From: Microbacterium sp. LCT-H2
Lineage (GTDB): Bacteria > Actinomycetota > Actinomycetes > Actinomycetales > Microbacteriaceae
Assembly: GCF_001866135.1 (NCBI RefSeq)
Contig: NZ_MODW01000009.1
Span: forward strand, 1 to 64,000
Reading direction: 5' to 3'
Length of the DNA stretch: 64,000 nucleotides
Shown here: positions 42,998 to 50,499 of the stretch, piece after piece
How the letters are laid out: each line of letters begins with the position of its first letter
Numbering within the stretch: position 1 is the first letter of the stretch
The notes under the pieces: generated by a model
Seen by the model: only the letters and a program-made list of their open reading frames with translations
Told to the model about the DNA's origin: nothing
The model's database searches: none
Program-made: the position numbers and the translations under genes

Positions 42998-44097
42998 CCC
43001 GCGTCGTCATCGCTCCGGACAGCTTCAAGGGCACGATCACCGCGGCCGACGCCGCCGCGGCGCTCGCTGCCGGCTGGCGGGAGGTCGAGCCGGCCGCGGA
43101 CATCGTCCTCCGCCCGATGGCCGACGGCGGGGAGGGGACCGTCGCGGCGTTCGCGACGGCGGTACCGGATGCACAGCGCCTGCCGGTCACGGTGGACGGT
43201 CCGGCGGGCGCTCCCGTCGAGACGTCCTGGCTGCTCCTGCCGAGCACGACCGACGCCCCCGGCGGCACGGGCGTCGTCGACATCGCCTCGACCTCGGGCA
43301 TCGAGCTCCTCGACGGTCTGCGCCCCTGGGAGGCCGACACGATCGGCTTCGGGCAGGCGATCGCCGCGGCCCTCGATCACGGCGTCTCGCGCCTGATCCT
43401 CGGCATCGGCTCCAGTGCTTCCACCGACGGCGGCACCGGCCTGCTCACCGCTCTCGGGGCACGCTTCCTCGACGCGGACGGTGAGCCGGTGGCGCGGGGC
43501 GCGCGTGGTCTGGTGGATATCGTCACGGCCGACCTCGGGGCGCTGCGCACGGCAACCGACGTCCGCGTGCTGACCGATGTCACGAATCCGCTCGTCGGCC
43601 CTCGCGGTGCGGCGGCGGTGTTCGGTCCGCAGAAGGGCCTCACGGCTCCGGAGGACATCGCCCGTGTCGACGACGCGCTCGCGCACCTCGCCGCCCTCCT
43701 TCCTGTCGATCCGGCGCTGCCCGGCACCGGTGCCGCCGGAGGGACGGGGGCCGCGCTCGTGCGCTGGGGCGGGGTCCTCGCTCCGGGGGCGGCCGAGGTG
43801 GCGGCCCTCATCGATCTGGCCGGGGCCGTGCGGGGCGCCGAGGTCGTGATCACCGGCGAGGGATCCTACGACGGACAGTCGGGCGACGGGAAGGTGCCGT
43901 CGTTCCTCGCCGCGCTCGCCGCCGAGGCAGGGGCGCGTCCTCTGCTCGCGGCGGGTCGGATCGCGGACGACGCGGATACGAGCCTCTTCGCGGAGGCGAT
44001 GTCGTTGACCGCGCTGGCGGGGTCGCCGACCGCCGCCCTGACCGACCCCGCACGCTGGCTGCGGGTCGCGGGCGCGGCTCTCGCCCGGACGCGGTGA
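42994..44097 (+). CDS. glycerate kinase
   Basis: The 367-residue protein is a GarK/GlxK-type (class I) glycerate kinase, forming 2-phosphoglycerate or 3-phosphoglycerate from glycerate and ATP. Signatures are IAPDSFKGTITAADAAAALAAGW at the N-terminus, RPMADGGEGTV, GIGSSASTDGGTGLLTALGARF, DVTNPLVGPRGAAAVFGPQKG and TGEGSYDGQSGDGKVP. Coupling to the LacI gene and a 2-hydroxyacid dehydrogenase in the same cluster suggests that catabolism here ends in glycerate and enters lower glycolysis. Confidence 0.92.
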   Translation: MTRVVIAPDSFKGTITAADAAAALAAGWREVEPAADIVLRPMADGGEGTVAAFATAVPDAQRLPVTVDGPAGAPVETSWLLLPSTTDAPGGTGVVDIASTSGIELLDGLRPWEADTIGFGQAIAAALDHGVSRLILGIGSSASTDGGTGLLTALGARFLDADGEPVARGARGLVDIVTADLGALRTATDVRVLTDVTNPLVGPRGAAAVFGPQKGLTAPEDIARVDDALAHLAALLPVDPALPGTGAAGGTGAALVRWGGVLAPGAAEVAALIDLAGAVRGAEVVITGEGSYDGQSGDGKVPSFLAALAAEAGARPLLAAGRIADDADTSLFAEAMSLTALAGSPTAALTDPARWLRVAGAALARTR

Positions 44098-44151
44098 CCG
44101 GCCAGGACGCCCCGCCCGAGGGGGCGACGACGGTGCGGCCGCGGCCATGCG

Positions 44152-44209
44152 TTGACACGGCAGAAGCGTCGGCATAGACTCGCAACACCGAACGGGAATG
44201 CGCTTTCCC
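44152..44209 (+). promoter_or_regulatory. sigma-70 promoter with LacI-type operator 3 for the ABC importer operon
   Basis: TTGACA 44152-44157, a 17-bp spacer and TAGACT 44175-44180 form the best promoter in the window. The 16-bp palindrome GGGAATGCGCTTTCCC (44194-44209) sits just after the expected transcription start. Its 14-bp core (44195-44208) matches operators 1 and 2. Confidence 0.8.
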
Positions 44210-44238
44210 GAATCCTTCACGAAGATGTCGAGGACCCC

Positions 44239-45090
44239 ATGTCGTCTGCCCCCTCCGCGACCATGACCCTGGCGCTGGCCGCCGATCGTCCCGAGCCTCC
44301 GGGCATCGTCCGCTGGTGGAGCCGCCACTGGCACCCGCTCGTCTTCGTGCTCGCGGTGCTCGCGCTCTGGTGGGTCTCCACGAGCCTCGGGTGGGTGCCG
44401 GCCTTCATCATCCCGTCGCCGGCCGACACCTGGGCCGCCTTCACCGACAACGCCGCCTACCTTGCGCAGAACACCTGGGTCACCACCTACGAGACCGTGA
44501 TCGGGTTCGTCATCGCGGTCGTCGTCGGCGTCCTCGTCGCGGTGCTCATGGTCTACTCGCGAGGCCTGGAGCAGACGCTCTATCCCGTCATCCTCTTCGC
44601 GCAGGTCATCCCGAAGATCGCCATCGCCCCGCTGTTCGTCGTGTGGCTCGGGTTCGGGGCGGAGCCGAAGATCCTCGTGGCCGTGCTCATGGCGTTCTTC
44701 CCTGTCGTCATCTCGGCCCTCGCGGGTCTGCGCACCGTCGACCCGGAGATCCTCCAGCTCGCGTCGACCATGGGAGCCAGCCGCTTCAAGACCTTCCTCA
44801 AGGTGCGGCTGCCCGCGGCTCTGCCTGAGCTCCTCTCCGGCCTCAAGGTCGCCGCGACCCTCGCGGTCACCGGTGCCGTCGTCGGTGAGTTCGTCGGCGC
44901 GAACGAGGGCCTCGGCTACGTGATCCTCCAGGCCAACGGCAACCTCGACACCGCGATGCTCTTCGCCGCGCTCATCATCATGTCGCTGCTCGGCGTCATC
45001 CTCTTCGGCATCATCCAGATCGCCGAGCGCTTCCTCATCCCGTGGCACGCCTCCAAGCGCGACGTCGCCGCGGCCACCGTCCGACTCTGA
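44239..45090 (+). CDS. ABC transporter permease, SsuC/TauC/ThiX type
   Basis: The 283-residue integral membrane protein has six hydrophobic segments and the BPD-transport EAA loop in the form TMGASRFKTFLKVRLPAALPELLSGLK near residue 180. The sequence IPSPADTWAAF after the first segment is typical of taurine/sulfonate/nitrate and thiamine-precursor importers. It is the first gene of a permease, binding-protein, ATPase operon. ATG 44239 is preceded by GAGGACC; the frame is open to 44152 but that lies in the promoter. Confidence 0.88.
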   Translation: MSSAPSATMTLALAADRPEPPGIVRWWSRHWHPLVFVLAVLALWWVSTSLGWVPAFIIPSPADTWAAFTDNAAYLAQNTWVTTYETVIGFVIAVVVGVLVAVLMVYSRGLEQTLYPVILFAQVIPKIAIAPLFVVWLGFGAEPKILVAVLMAFFPVVISALAGLRTVDPEILQLASTMGASRFKTFLKVRLPAALPELLSGLKVAATLAVTGAVVGEFVGANEGLGYVILQANGNLDTAMLFAALIIMSLLGVILFGIIQIAERFLIPWHASKRDVAAATVRL

Positions 45091-45120
45091 CCCCCCTCGC
45101 CCCCACGAAAGAAGGCACTG

Positions 45121-46161
45121 ATGAAGAAGTCAGGCACCATCCTCAGCTCGATCGCCCTCGCGTCCGCCGCGGTGCTCGCCCTCTCCGGCTGCGGAGGATC
45201 GACGGCCCCGGCGAGCTCCGGCGACGGTGACGGTGACGGCGGCGAGCTCACACCGGTCACCCTCATGCTCAACTGGTACCCGTACGGCGAGCACGCGGCC
45301 TTCTACTACGGCGTCGACCAGGGCATCTTCGAGGAGCACGGCATCGACCTCACGATCAAGGCCGGCCAGGGGTCGACGAAGACCGCACAGGCCGTCGGGC
45401 AGGGGCAGGTCGACTTCGGCTGGGCGGACACCCCGGCCGTCCTCGCGAACATCGACAAGGGCGTCGGCATCAAGAGCGTCGGCGTCTTCCTGCAGACCAC
45501 GCCGTCGGCCGTGCAGGTCTTCGCCGACTCCGGCATCTCCAGCCCCGAAGACCTCAAGGGCAAGGCCATCGCTGTCTCCGCGGGCGACGCCCCGACCACC
45601 ACCTTCCCGATGTACCTCGAGGCCGTGGGCCTGGAGGAGGGCGATGTGACGCAGCAGAACCTCGACGCCGCGGGGAAGATCGCCGCCATGCTCTCGGGCA
45701 AGGTCGACGGCCTCATCGGCTTCGCGCACGACCAGGGCCCCACCATCGCCGACAAGAGCGGCAAGGACGTCGAGTACCTGCGCTACTCCGACGCCGGCCT
45801 GAACTTCTTCAGCAACGGCCTGATCGCCCCGACCGACACCATCGAGAACGACCCGGACCTCGTCGAGGCGCTGGTCGCGGCGACCTCCGAGGCCTTCGCG
45901 GCGGCGCAGGAGGACCCCGAGGCGGCGGTGGCCGCGATGGAGGGCAAGGACCCGCAGATGCCGTCGCAGGAGGTGCTGCTGCACCAGTGGGAGGAGACCA
46001 TCGAGCTGCTCCACACCGACGCCACCGACGGCCAGGCTCCCGGCGCGAACGCCACCAAGGACTGGGAGTCCACGCTGGAGGTGCTGTCGGAGGCCGGGCT
46101 CATCTCGGGCGACGGCGACGTGGACACCTACTTCGACGACGCCTTCACCCCCGGGAAGTGA
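45121..46161 (+). CDS. ABC transporter substrate-binding lipoprotein, NMT1/ThiY-like
   Basis: The 346-residue protein starts with a lipoprotein signal: MKK, a hydrophobic core and the lipobox LSGC with Cys24, then a Gly/Ser/Asp linker. The mature part has the NMT1/THI5-like fold signatures LMLNWYPYGEHAAFYYGVDQGIFEEHGIDL and GQGQVDFGWADTPAVLA. Relatives bind nitrate, sulfonates, riboflavin or thiamine-pyrimidine precursors. The LNWYPYGEHAAFYY form is closest to pyrimidine/aromatic-ring binders, but the ligand is uncertain. AAGAAGG precedes the ATG. Confidence 0.88.
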   Translation: MKKSGTILSSIALASAAVLALSGCGGSTAPASSGDGDGDGGELTPVTLMLNWYPYGEHAAFYYGVDQGIFEEHGIDLTIKAGQGSTKTAQAVGQGQVDFGWADTPAVLANIDKGVGIKSVGVFLQTTPSAVQVFADSGISSPEDLKGKAIAVSAGDAPTTTFPMYLEAVGLEEGDVTQQNLDAAGKIAAMLSGKVDGLIGFAHDQGPTIADKSGKDVEYLRYSDAGLNFFSNGLIAPTDTIENDPDLVEALVAATSEAFAAAQEDPEAAVAAMEGKDPQMPSQEVLLHQWEETIELLHTDATDGQAPGANATKDWESTLEVLSEAGLISGDGDVDTYFDDAFTPGK

Positions 46162-46172
46162 GACCGATCGTC

Positions 46173-46991
46173 ATGGACACTCACGTTCAGCAGGAACGCG
46201 GACCCGCGGCCACGAGCACCGCTCCGGCGCTCGAGGTCTCGGATCTCGCGATCACCTTCGCCTCCAAGCGCCGCCAGGTCACGGCTCTCGAGGGCGTCGA
46301 CCTCCGCGTCGAGGAGGGGGAGTTCCTCTCGATCGCCGGGCCCTCGGGATGCGGCAAGTCGACGCTCCTGAAGGCCGTGGCGGGACTCACCGCTCCGAGC
46401 CGCGGCAGCATCCGCCTGCGCGGCGACGAGGTTCGCGGACCGCGGCAGGATATCGGCTACGTGTTCCAGCGGGCGGCGCTTCTGGAATGGCGCAGCGTCC
46501 GCGGCAACATCCTCCTGCAGGCCGAGATGCGCGGGATGGACATGCGCAAGGCCCAGGCCCGTGCCGACGAGCTCATCGAGATGACCGGGCTCACCGGCTT
46601 CGAGAAGTCGCTGCCGCACGAGCTCTCCGGAGGCATGCAGCAGCGGGTGTCGCTGTGCCGCGCGCTGCTGCACGAGCCGCGGGTGCTGCTCATGGACGAG
46701 CCGTTCGGTGCCCTCGACGCCCTCACGCGCGAGCGCATGAACGTCGAGCTCAACCGGATCTGGAGCGCCACCGGCACGACCGTGCTGCTCGTGACCCACT
46801 CGGTCGCGGAGGCGGTCTACCTCGCCAGCCGCGTCATCGTGATGGGGCCGCGCCCCGGACGGATCCTGGAGGAGCACCGCGTCGACCTCCCGGCCCGCCG
46901 CGGCTACGTCGATGTGCTGGAGACGGAGGAGTTCCACCGCGTCTCCAGCCGCGTCCGCGAGCTCCTCGGCTCCTCCACCGACGCCGACTGA
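46173..46991 (+). CDS. ABC transporter ATP-binding protein, SsuB/TauB type
   Basis: A 272-residue ATPase with Walker A GPSGCGKST near residue 57, Q-loop VFQRAALLEWRSV, signature LSGGMQQR, Walker B VLLMDEP and switch His in LLVTHSVAEAV. The LLEWRSV and GMDM features are typical of the sulfonate/nitrate/thiamine-precursor importer ATPases. It is 11 bp after the binding protein and completes the importer. A GC-rich tract and four family-1 repeats follow its stop. Confidence 0.92.
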   Translation: MDTHVQQERGPAATSTAPALEVSDLAITFASKRRQVTALEGVDLRVEEGEFLSIAGPSGCGKSTLLKAVAGLTAPSRGSIRLRGDEVRGPRQDIGYVFQRAALLEWRSVRGNILLQAEMRGMDMRKAQARADELIEMTGLTGFEKSLPHELSGGMQQRVSLCRALLHEPRVLLMDEPFGALDALTRERMNVELNRIWSATGTTVLLVTHSVAEAVYLASRVIVMGPRPGRILEEHRVDLPARRGYVDVLETEEFHRVSSRVRELLGSSTDAD

Positions 46992-46992
46992 C

Positions 46993-47040
46993 CCCGCCCC
47001 GTCCCGCCCCGTCCCGCCCCCGCCCCGTCCCGCCCCCCGC
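46993..47040. repeat. CCCCGTCCCG low-complexity tract
   Basis: Directly after the ATPase stop, the 10-bp word GTCCCGCCCC and close variants are repeated several times on a C-only/G-poor background. It leads into the family-1 elements. Confidence 0.7.
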
Positions 47041-47046
47041 CCGCGT

Positions 47047-47395
47047 GCGGGATCAAAACGGCCCCTCCCCAGCGTCCCCTGGGCCCGTTTTCGATCCCGC
47101 CCCAGGGGTGGTCGGCGGGACGGGATCAATTAGGTCCCTCCGGAACCCTCGGGGCGCCCGTTTTCGATCCCGCGCGGGGAGTGGCGGACGGATCGGTGCC
47201 GACGGTCCGACGCGCGACAACAGGAGGGGCCCCGTCGCCCGAGCGTGCGCGGAACGAGACAGCCCGGCGGGCGGGATGAGGAATGCTCCCGCGAAACGCT
47301 GACGAGGGTCCTTCTTGATCCCGCACCGGCGCCCCCACGGCGCGGGATCGAAAACTCCCCCCGGCGGCTGCCGAGGGGAGCGGTTTCGATCCCGC
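47047..47395. repeat. four 54-bp dyad elements (family 1) between convergent genes
   Basis: In the 439-bp gap between the ABC ATPase and pgm 3' ends, four 54-bp units occur at 47047-47100, 47120-47173, 47271-47324 and 47342-47395. Each starts (G/A)CGGGATC/G and ends GATCCCGC. The first and last have the best arms, GCGGGATCAAAACG / CGTTTTCGATCCCGC and GCGGGATCGAAAAC / GGTTTCGATCCCGC. The region 47174-47270 between units 2 and 3 has no gene. Convergent placement fits a terminator-like role. Confidence 0.85.
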
Positions 47396-47430
47396 AGCAC
47401 GCCCGGGAGACGGCGCCGCGGGAGGGAGGC

Positions 47431-49074
47431 TCAGTCGCCGAGGGCGGCGGACACCACGGCGCGGGCCTCAGCCTGCACCTCGGCGAGATGCTCGGGGCCC
47501 CGCAGGCTCTCGGCGTAGAGCTTGTACACGTCTTCGGTTCCGGACGGCCGCGCGGCGAACCAGGCGTGGGGAGTCTGCACCTTGAGGCCGCCGATCGCCG
47601 CACCGTTGCCGGGGGCGTGCGACAGCTTCGCGATGATGTCCTCGCCGGCGAGCGTGGTCGCGGTCACCGATTCCGGGGCGAGCTTGCCGAGCGTCGCCTT
47701 CTGCTCGGGGGTCGCCGGAGCATCGACGCGCTGGTAGGCGGACGAGCCGAAGGCGTCCTCCAGTTCCGCGTAGCGCTGCGAAGGGGTCTTGCCGGTCACC
47801 GCGAGGATCTCGGCCGCGAGCAGGCAGAGGAGGATGCCGTCCTTGTCGGTGGACCACACGGAGCCGTCGTGTCGGAGGAACGAGGCCCCCGCCGACTCCT
47901 CGCCGCCGAACGCCACGGAGCCGTCGAGCAGTCCGGGCACGAACCACTTGAAGCCGACCGGAACCTCGAGCAGACGCCGTCCGAGCGACTCGGCCACGCG
48001 GTCGATGATCATCGACGACACCAGCGTCTTGCCGACCGCGGCCTCGCGCGGCCAGTGCTCCCGGTGCGAGAAGAGGTAGTCGATGGCGACGGCGAGGAAG
48101 TGGTTCGGGTTCATGAGCCCGGCGTCGGGGGTGACGATGCCGTGCCGGTCCGCGTCGGCGTCGTTCCCAGTGAGGATGTCGTAGTCGCCCTTCTTCGCCA
48201 CGAGCGATGCCATGGCCGACGGGGACGACGGATCCATCCGGATCTTCTCGTCCCAGTCCAGGGTCATGAAGCGCCACGTGGGGTCGACCTCGGGGTTCAC
48301 GACCGTGAGGTCGAGTTCGTGCATCTCGGCGATCAGCGACCAGTACTCCACCGACGCGCCGCCCAGCGGGTCCGCGCCGATACGCACGCCGGCGCGGCGG
48401 ATCGCCTCGAGGTCGATGATCGACGGCAGGTCGCGCACATAGGCGTCGCGGAAGTCGTATCCGGTGATCGCGTCCCAGTCCACGTCGGCGAAGCGCTCGC
48501 GGCGCACGGCGGTCAGGCCGTCCGCGATGAGCTGGTTGGCGCGGTCGGCGATCCAGCCCGTCGCATCGGTGTCGGCGGGACCGCCGTGGGGCGGGTTGTA
48601 CTTGAAGCCGCCGTCGCGGGGCGGGTTGTGCGAGGGGGTCACGACGATGCCGTCTGCGCGACCCGGGTCGTCGGCGGCGCGGTCGCGGTTGTACGTGAGA
48701 ATCGCGTGGCTCAGCGCGGGGGTCGGCACCCAGGAGTCCCGGGCGTCGACGCGCACGTCCACTCCGTTCGCGAGCAGGACCTCGATGGCGCTGCGCTCCG
48801 CCGGGAGGGAGAGCGCGTGGGTGTCGCGCCCCAGGAAGAGCGGACCGGTGATGCCCTGCGCGGCGCGGTAGTCGACGATGGCCTGCGTCGTGGCGAGGAT
48901 GTGGTTCTCGTTGAAGCTCTTCGTGAGCGACGAGCCGCGGTGCCCGCTGGTGCCGAACACGACCCGCTCGCTCGCGACATCCGGATTCGGCACGCGGTCG
49001 TAGTAGGCGGCGATCAGCTCGTCGACGTCGATCAGGTCACTTTCCTCCGCGGGGAGGCCGGCACGGCTGCTCAT
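47431..49074 (-). CDS. pgm: alpha-D-glucose phosphate-specific phosphoglucomutase
   Basis: The 547-residue enzyme interconverts glucose-1-phosphate and glucose-6-phosphate. The active-site serine is Ser148 in VTPSHNPP, the N-terminal substrate loop is FGTSGHRGSS, the metal loop is LTGNDADADRHG and the sugar-binding loop is GGEESAGASF; the C-terminal phosphate-binding loop is RPSGTEDVYKLYAE. Length and motifs match E. coli-type Pgm. It connects glycogen, nucleotide-sugar and the gal pathway of this window with glycolysis. CAGACT six bases before ATG suggests a leaderless transcript. Confidence 0.95.
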   Translation of the reverse strand: MSSRAGLPAEESDLIDVDELIAAYYDRVPNPDVASERVVFGTSGHRGSSLTKSFNENHILATTQAIVDYRAAQGITGPLFLGRDTHALSLPAERSAIEVLLANGVDVRVDARDSWVPTPALSHAILTYNRDRAADDPGRADGIVVTPSHNPPRDGGFKYNPPHGGPADTDATGWIADRANQLIADGLTAVRRERFADVDWDAITGYDFRDAYVRDLPSIIDLEAIRRAGVRIGADPLGGASVEYWSLIAEMHELDLTVVNPEVDPTWRFMTLDWDEKIRMDPSSPSAMASLVAKKGDYDILTGNDADADRHGIVTPDAGLMNPNHFLAVAIDYLFSHREHWPREAAVGKTLVSSMIIDRVAESLGRRLLEVPVGFKWFVPGLLDGSVAFGGEESAGASFLRHDGSVWSTDKDGILLCLLAAEILAVTGKTPSQRYAELEDAFGSSAYQRVDAPATPEQKATLGKLAPESVTATTLAGEDIIAKLSHAPGNGAAIGGLKVQTPHAWFAARPSGTEDVYKLYAESLRGPEHLAEVQAEARAVVSAALGD

Positions 49075-49080
49075 GCTCTC

Positions 49081-49154
49081 AGTCTGCCCCGTGCGGCGGA
49101 TGCTCGCATCCGGCTTGACATGCGCGATTGCGATGAGTCACCGAGGGATAGGCT
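49081..49154. promoter_or_regulatory. divergent leaderless promoters of pgm and pheA
   Basis: On the minus strand CAGACT (49081-49086) lies six bases from the pgm ATG. On the plus strand TAGGCT (49149-49154) lies seven bases from GTG 49162. Neither gene has a Shine-Dalgarno sequence in the intervening bases. Confidence 0.5.
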
Positions 49155-49161
49155 GAACGCC

Positions 49162-50103
49162 GTGACTGCACGCCGAACCTACAGCTACCTCGGACCGGCC
49201 GGAACCTTCACGGAGGCGGCGCTCGACCAGGTGGCCGAAGCCAGGGGGCAGGAGTGGCGACCGGTGCACAACGTGGGCGAGGCGCTCGCGGACGTCCTCG
49301 AAGGACGCAGCGACGCCGCCATGATCGCGATCGAGAACTCCATCGAGGGCGGGGTCTCCACCACCCAGGATGCGCTGGCGACGCTGCCGGGGCTCCGGAT
49401 CATCGGCGAGTATCTCGTGCGGGTGAACTTCGTCCTCGTCGCGCCACGCGGCACCACTCTCGACCAGGTCGAGGTCATCGCCGCGCACCCCGTCGCCTAC
49501 GCGCAGTGTCACGGCTGGCTCGGCGAACACCTCCCGACCCACTCGCATGTGCCGGCGGCGAGCAACGTCGCCTCGGCCATCGGCGTCCTCGACGGCACCT
49601 CGCCCGCGCAGGCCGCGATCGCCGCCCCCGGCATCGTGCAGCACTATGACGTGGAGGTGCTCGCCGAGGGCATCGGCGACAACGCGGCGGCCGTGACCCG
49701 GTTCGTCCTCGTCACCCGCACCACGCGTTCGCCCGCGCCGACCGGTGCCGACAAGACCTCGCTGATCGTCGAACTCCCGCACGACCACCCTGGTTCGCTC
49801 CTCGAGATGCTGGAGCAGTTCTCGACGCGCGGCATCAACCTCTCTCTCATCGAGTCGCGGCCCATCGGCGACGAGCTCGGCCGGTACCGGTTCGTGATCG
49901 ACGCGGACGGCCACATCGAGCACGAGCGGATGGCCGACGCCCTGCTCGGGATCCGCCGCTTCAGCCCCCGCGTGGTGTTCCTCGGGTCCTATCCCCGTGC
50001 TGACCGGCAGATCGTGCAGTATCCTGACCGCTACTCCGACGAGGTCTTCATCGAGGCCCGCGACTGGCTCCGCGGCATCCTCTCCGGCGAACCCGAGTCC
50101 TGA
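49162..50103 (+). CDS. pheA: prephenate dehydratase
   Basis: The 313-residue monofunctional enzyme converts prephenate to phenylpyruvate in phenylalanine synthesis. Residues 6-190 form the periplasmic-binding-like catalytic domain (YLGPAGTFTEAAL, AAMIAIENSIEGGVSTTQDAL, ASNVASAIGVL, NAAAVTRFVLV with the catalytic Thr-Arg-Phe). Residues about 202-280 form the ACT domain with the phenylalanine-binding ESRPIGDELGRYRF. GTG 49162 follows a -10 hexamer by seven bases; the frame runs far upstream antisense to pgm and is not coding there. Confidence 0.95.
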   Translation: MTARRTYSYLGPAGTFTEAALDQVAEARGQEWRPVHNVGEALADVLEGRSDAAMIAIENSIEGGVSTTQDALATLPGLRIIGEYLVRVNFVLVAPRGTTLDQVEVIAAHPVAYAQCHGWLGEHLPTHSHVPAASNVASAIGVLDGTSPAQAAIAAPGIVQHYDVEVLAEGIGDNAAAVTRFVLVTRTTRSPAPTGADKTSLIVELPHDHPGSLLEMLEQFSTRGINLSLIESRPIGDELGRYRFVIDADGHIEHERMADALLGIRRFSPRVVFLGSYPRADRQIVQYPDRYSDEVFIEARDWLRGILSGEPES

Positions 50104-50123
50104 CGCGGCCCGCTGCAGGTCCC

Positions 50124-50177
50124 GCGGGATCAACATTGCACCTCATGCGCTCCGGGGAGGAGCTGTTTCGATCCCGC
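50124..50177. repeat. single 54-bp dyad element (family 1)
   Basis: GCGGGATCAACATTGC at the left and GCTGTTTCGATCCCGC at the right bound a 54-bp unit between the convergent pheA and the 68-residue protein gene, the clearest case of a solitary unit acting where a terminator is expected. Confidence 0.8.
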
Positions 50178-50192
50178 ACGACGAGGAGCGGG

Positions 50193-50399
50193 TCAGTGCT
50201 CCTGGAATCGCGGCCAGGCGCTGCCCGGCAGCATACGGGCGTGCAGTGCGCCCTTCGCGGAGGCGAGGCTGGGATAGGTTCCGGCCGCCGCGTCCGCTCC
50301 CGCCATGGTCACCACGTAGCCGTTCTCATCGTGGCGGATGCTCCCCACGACGCCGTTCGTCCCGTACGCGACCCAGAGTGCGAGTGTCTTGGTGCTCAT
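50193..50399 (-). CDS. small conserved-type hypothetical protein
   Basis: A 68-residue protein (MSTKTLALWVAYGTNGVVGSIRHDENGYVVTMAGADAA...) with a compact alpha/beta composition, several Gly and a C-terminal LASAKGALHARMLPGSAWPRF. I recognise it only as resembling short hypothetical proteins annotated across Microbacteriaceae, with no assigned function. ATG 50399 is preceded by GAGAGAGGGG on the minus strand, a good ribosome-binding site, which supports this start over the longer frame. Confidence 0.6.
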   Translation of the reverse strand: MSTKTLALWVAYGTNGVVGSIRHDENGYVVTMAGADAAAGTYPSLASAKGALHARMLPGSAWPRFQEH

Positions 50400-50499
50400 C
50401 GTCGAACCCCTCTCTCTGCCGCCGAGGCTACGCCTCCCTGACATCCGGAGCCAGCCCCCTCATCGCGGAGAGGACCGAACGCCCATCCGTGAGCACGCC

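Noticed and set aside
47047-47395. Integron attC-like sites
   Set aside because: The units lack the GTTRRRY/RYYYAAC core boxes, have no cassette-like ORFs between them and no integrase is seen.
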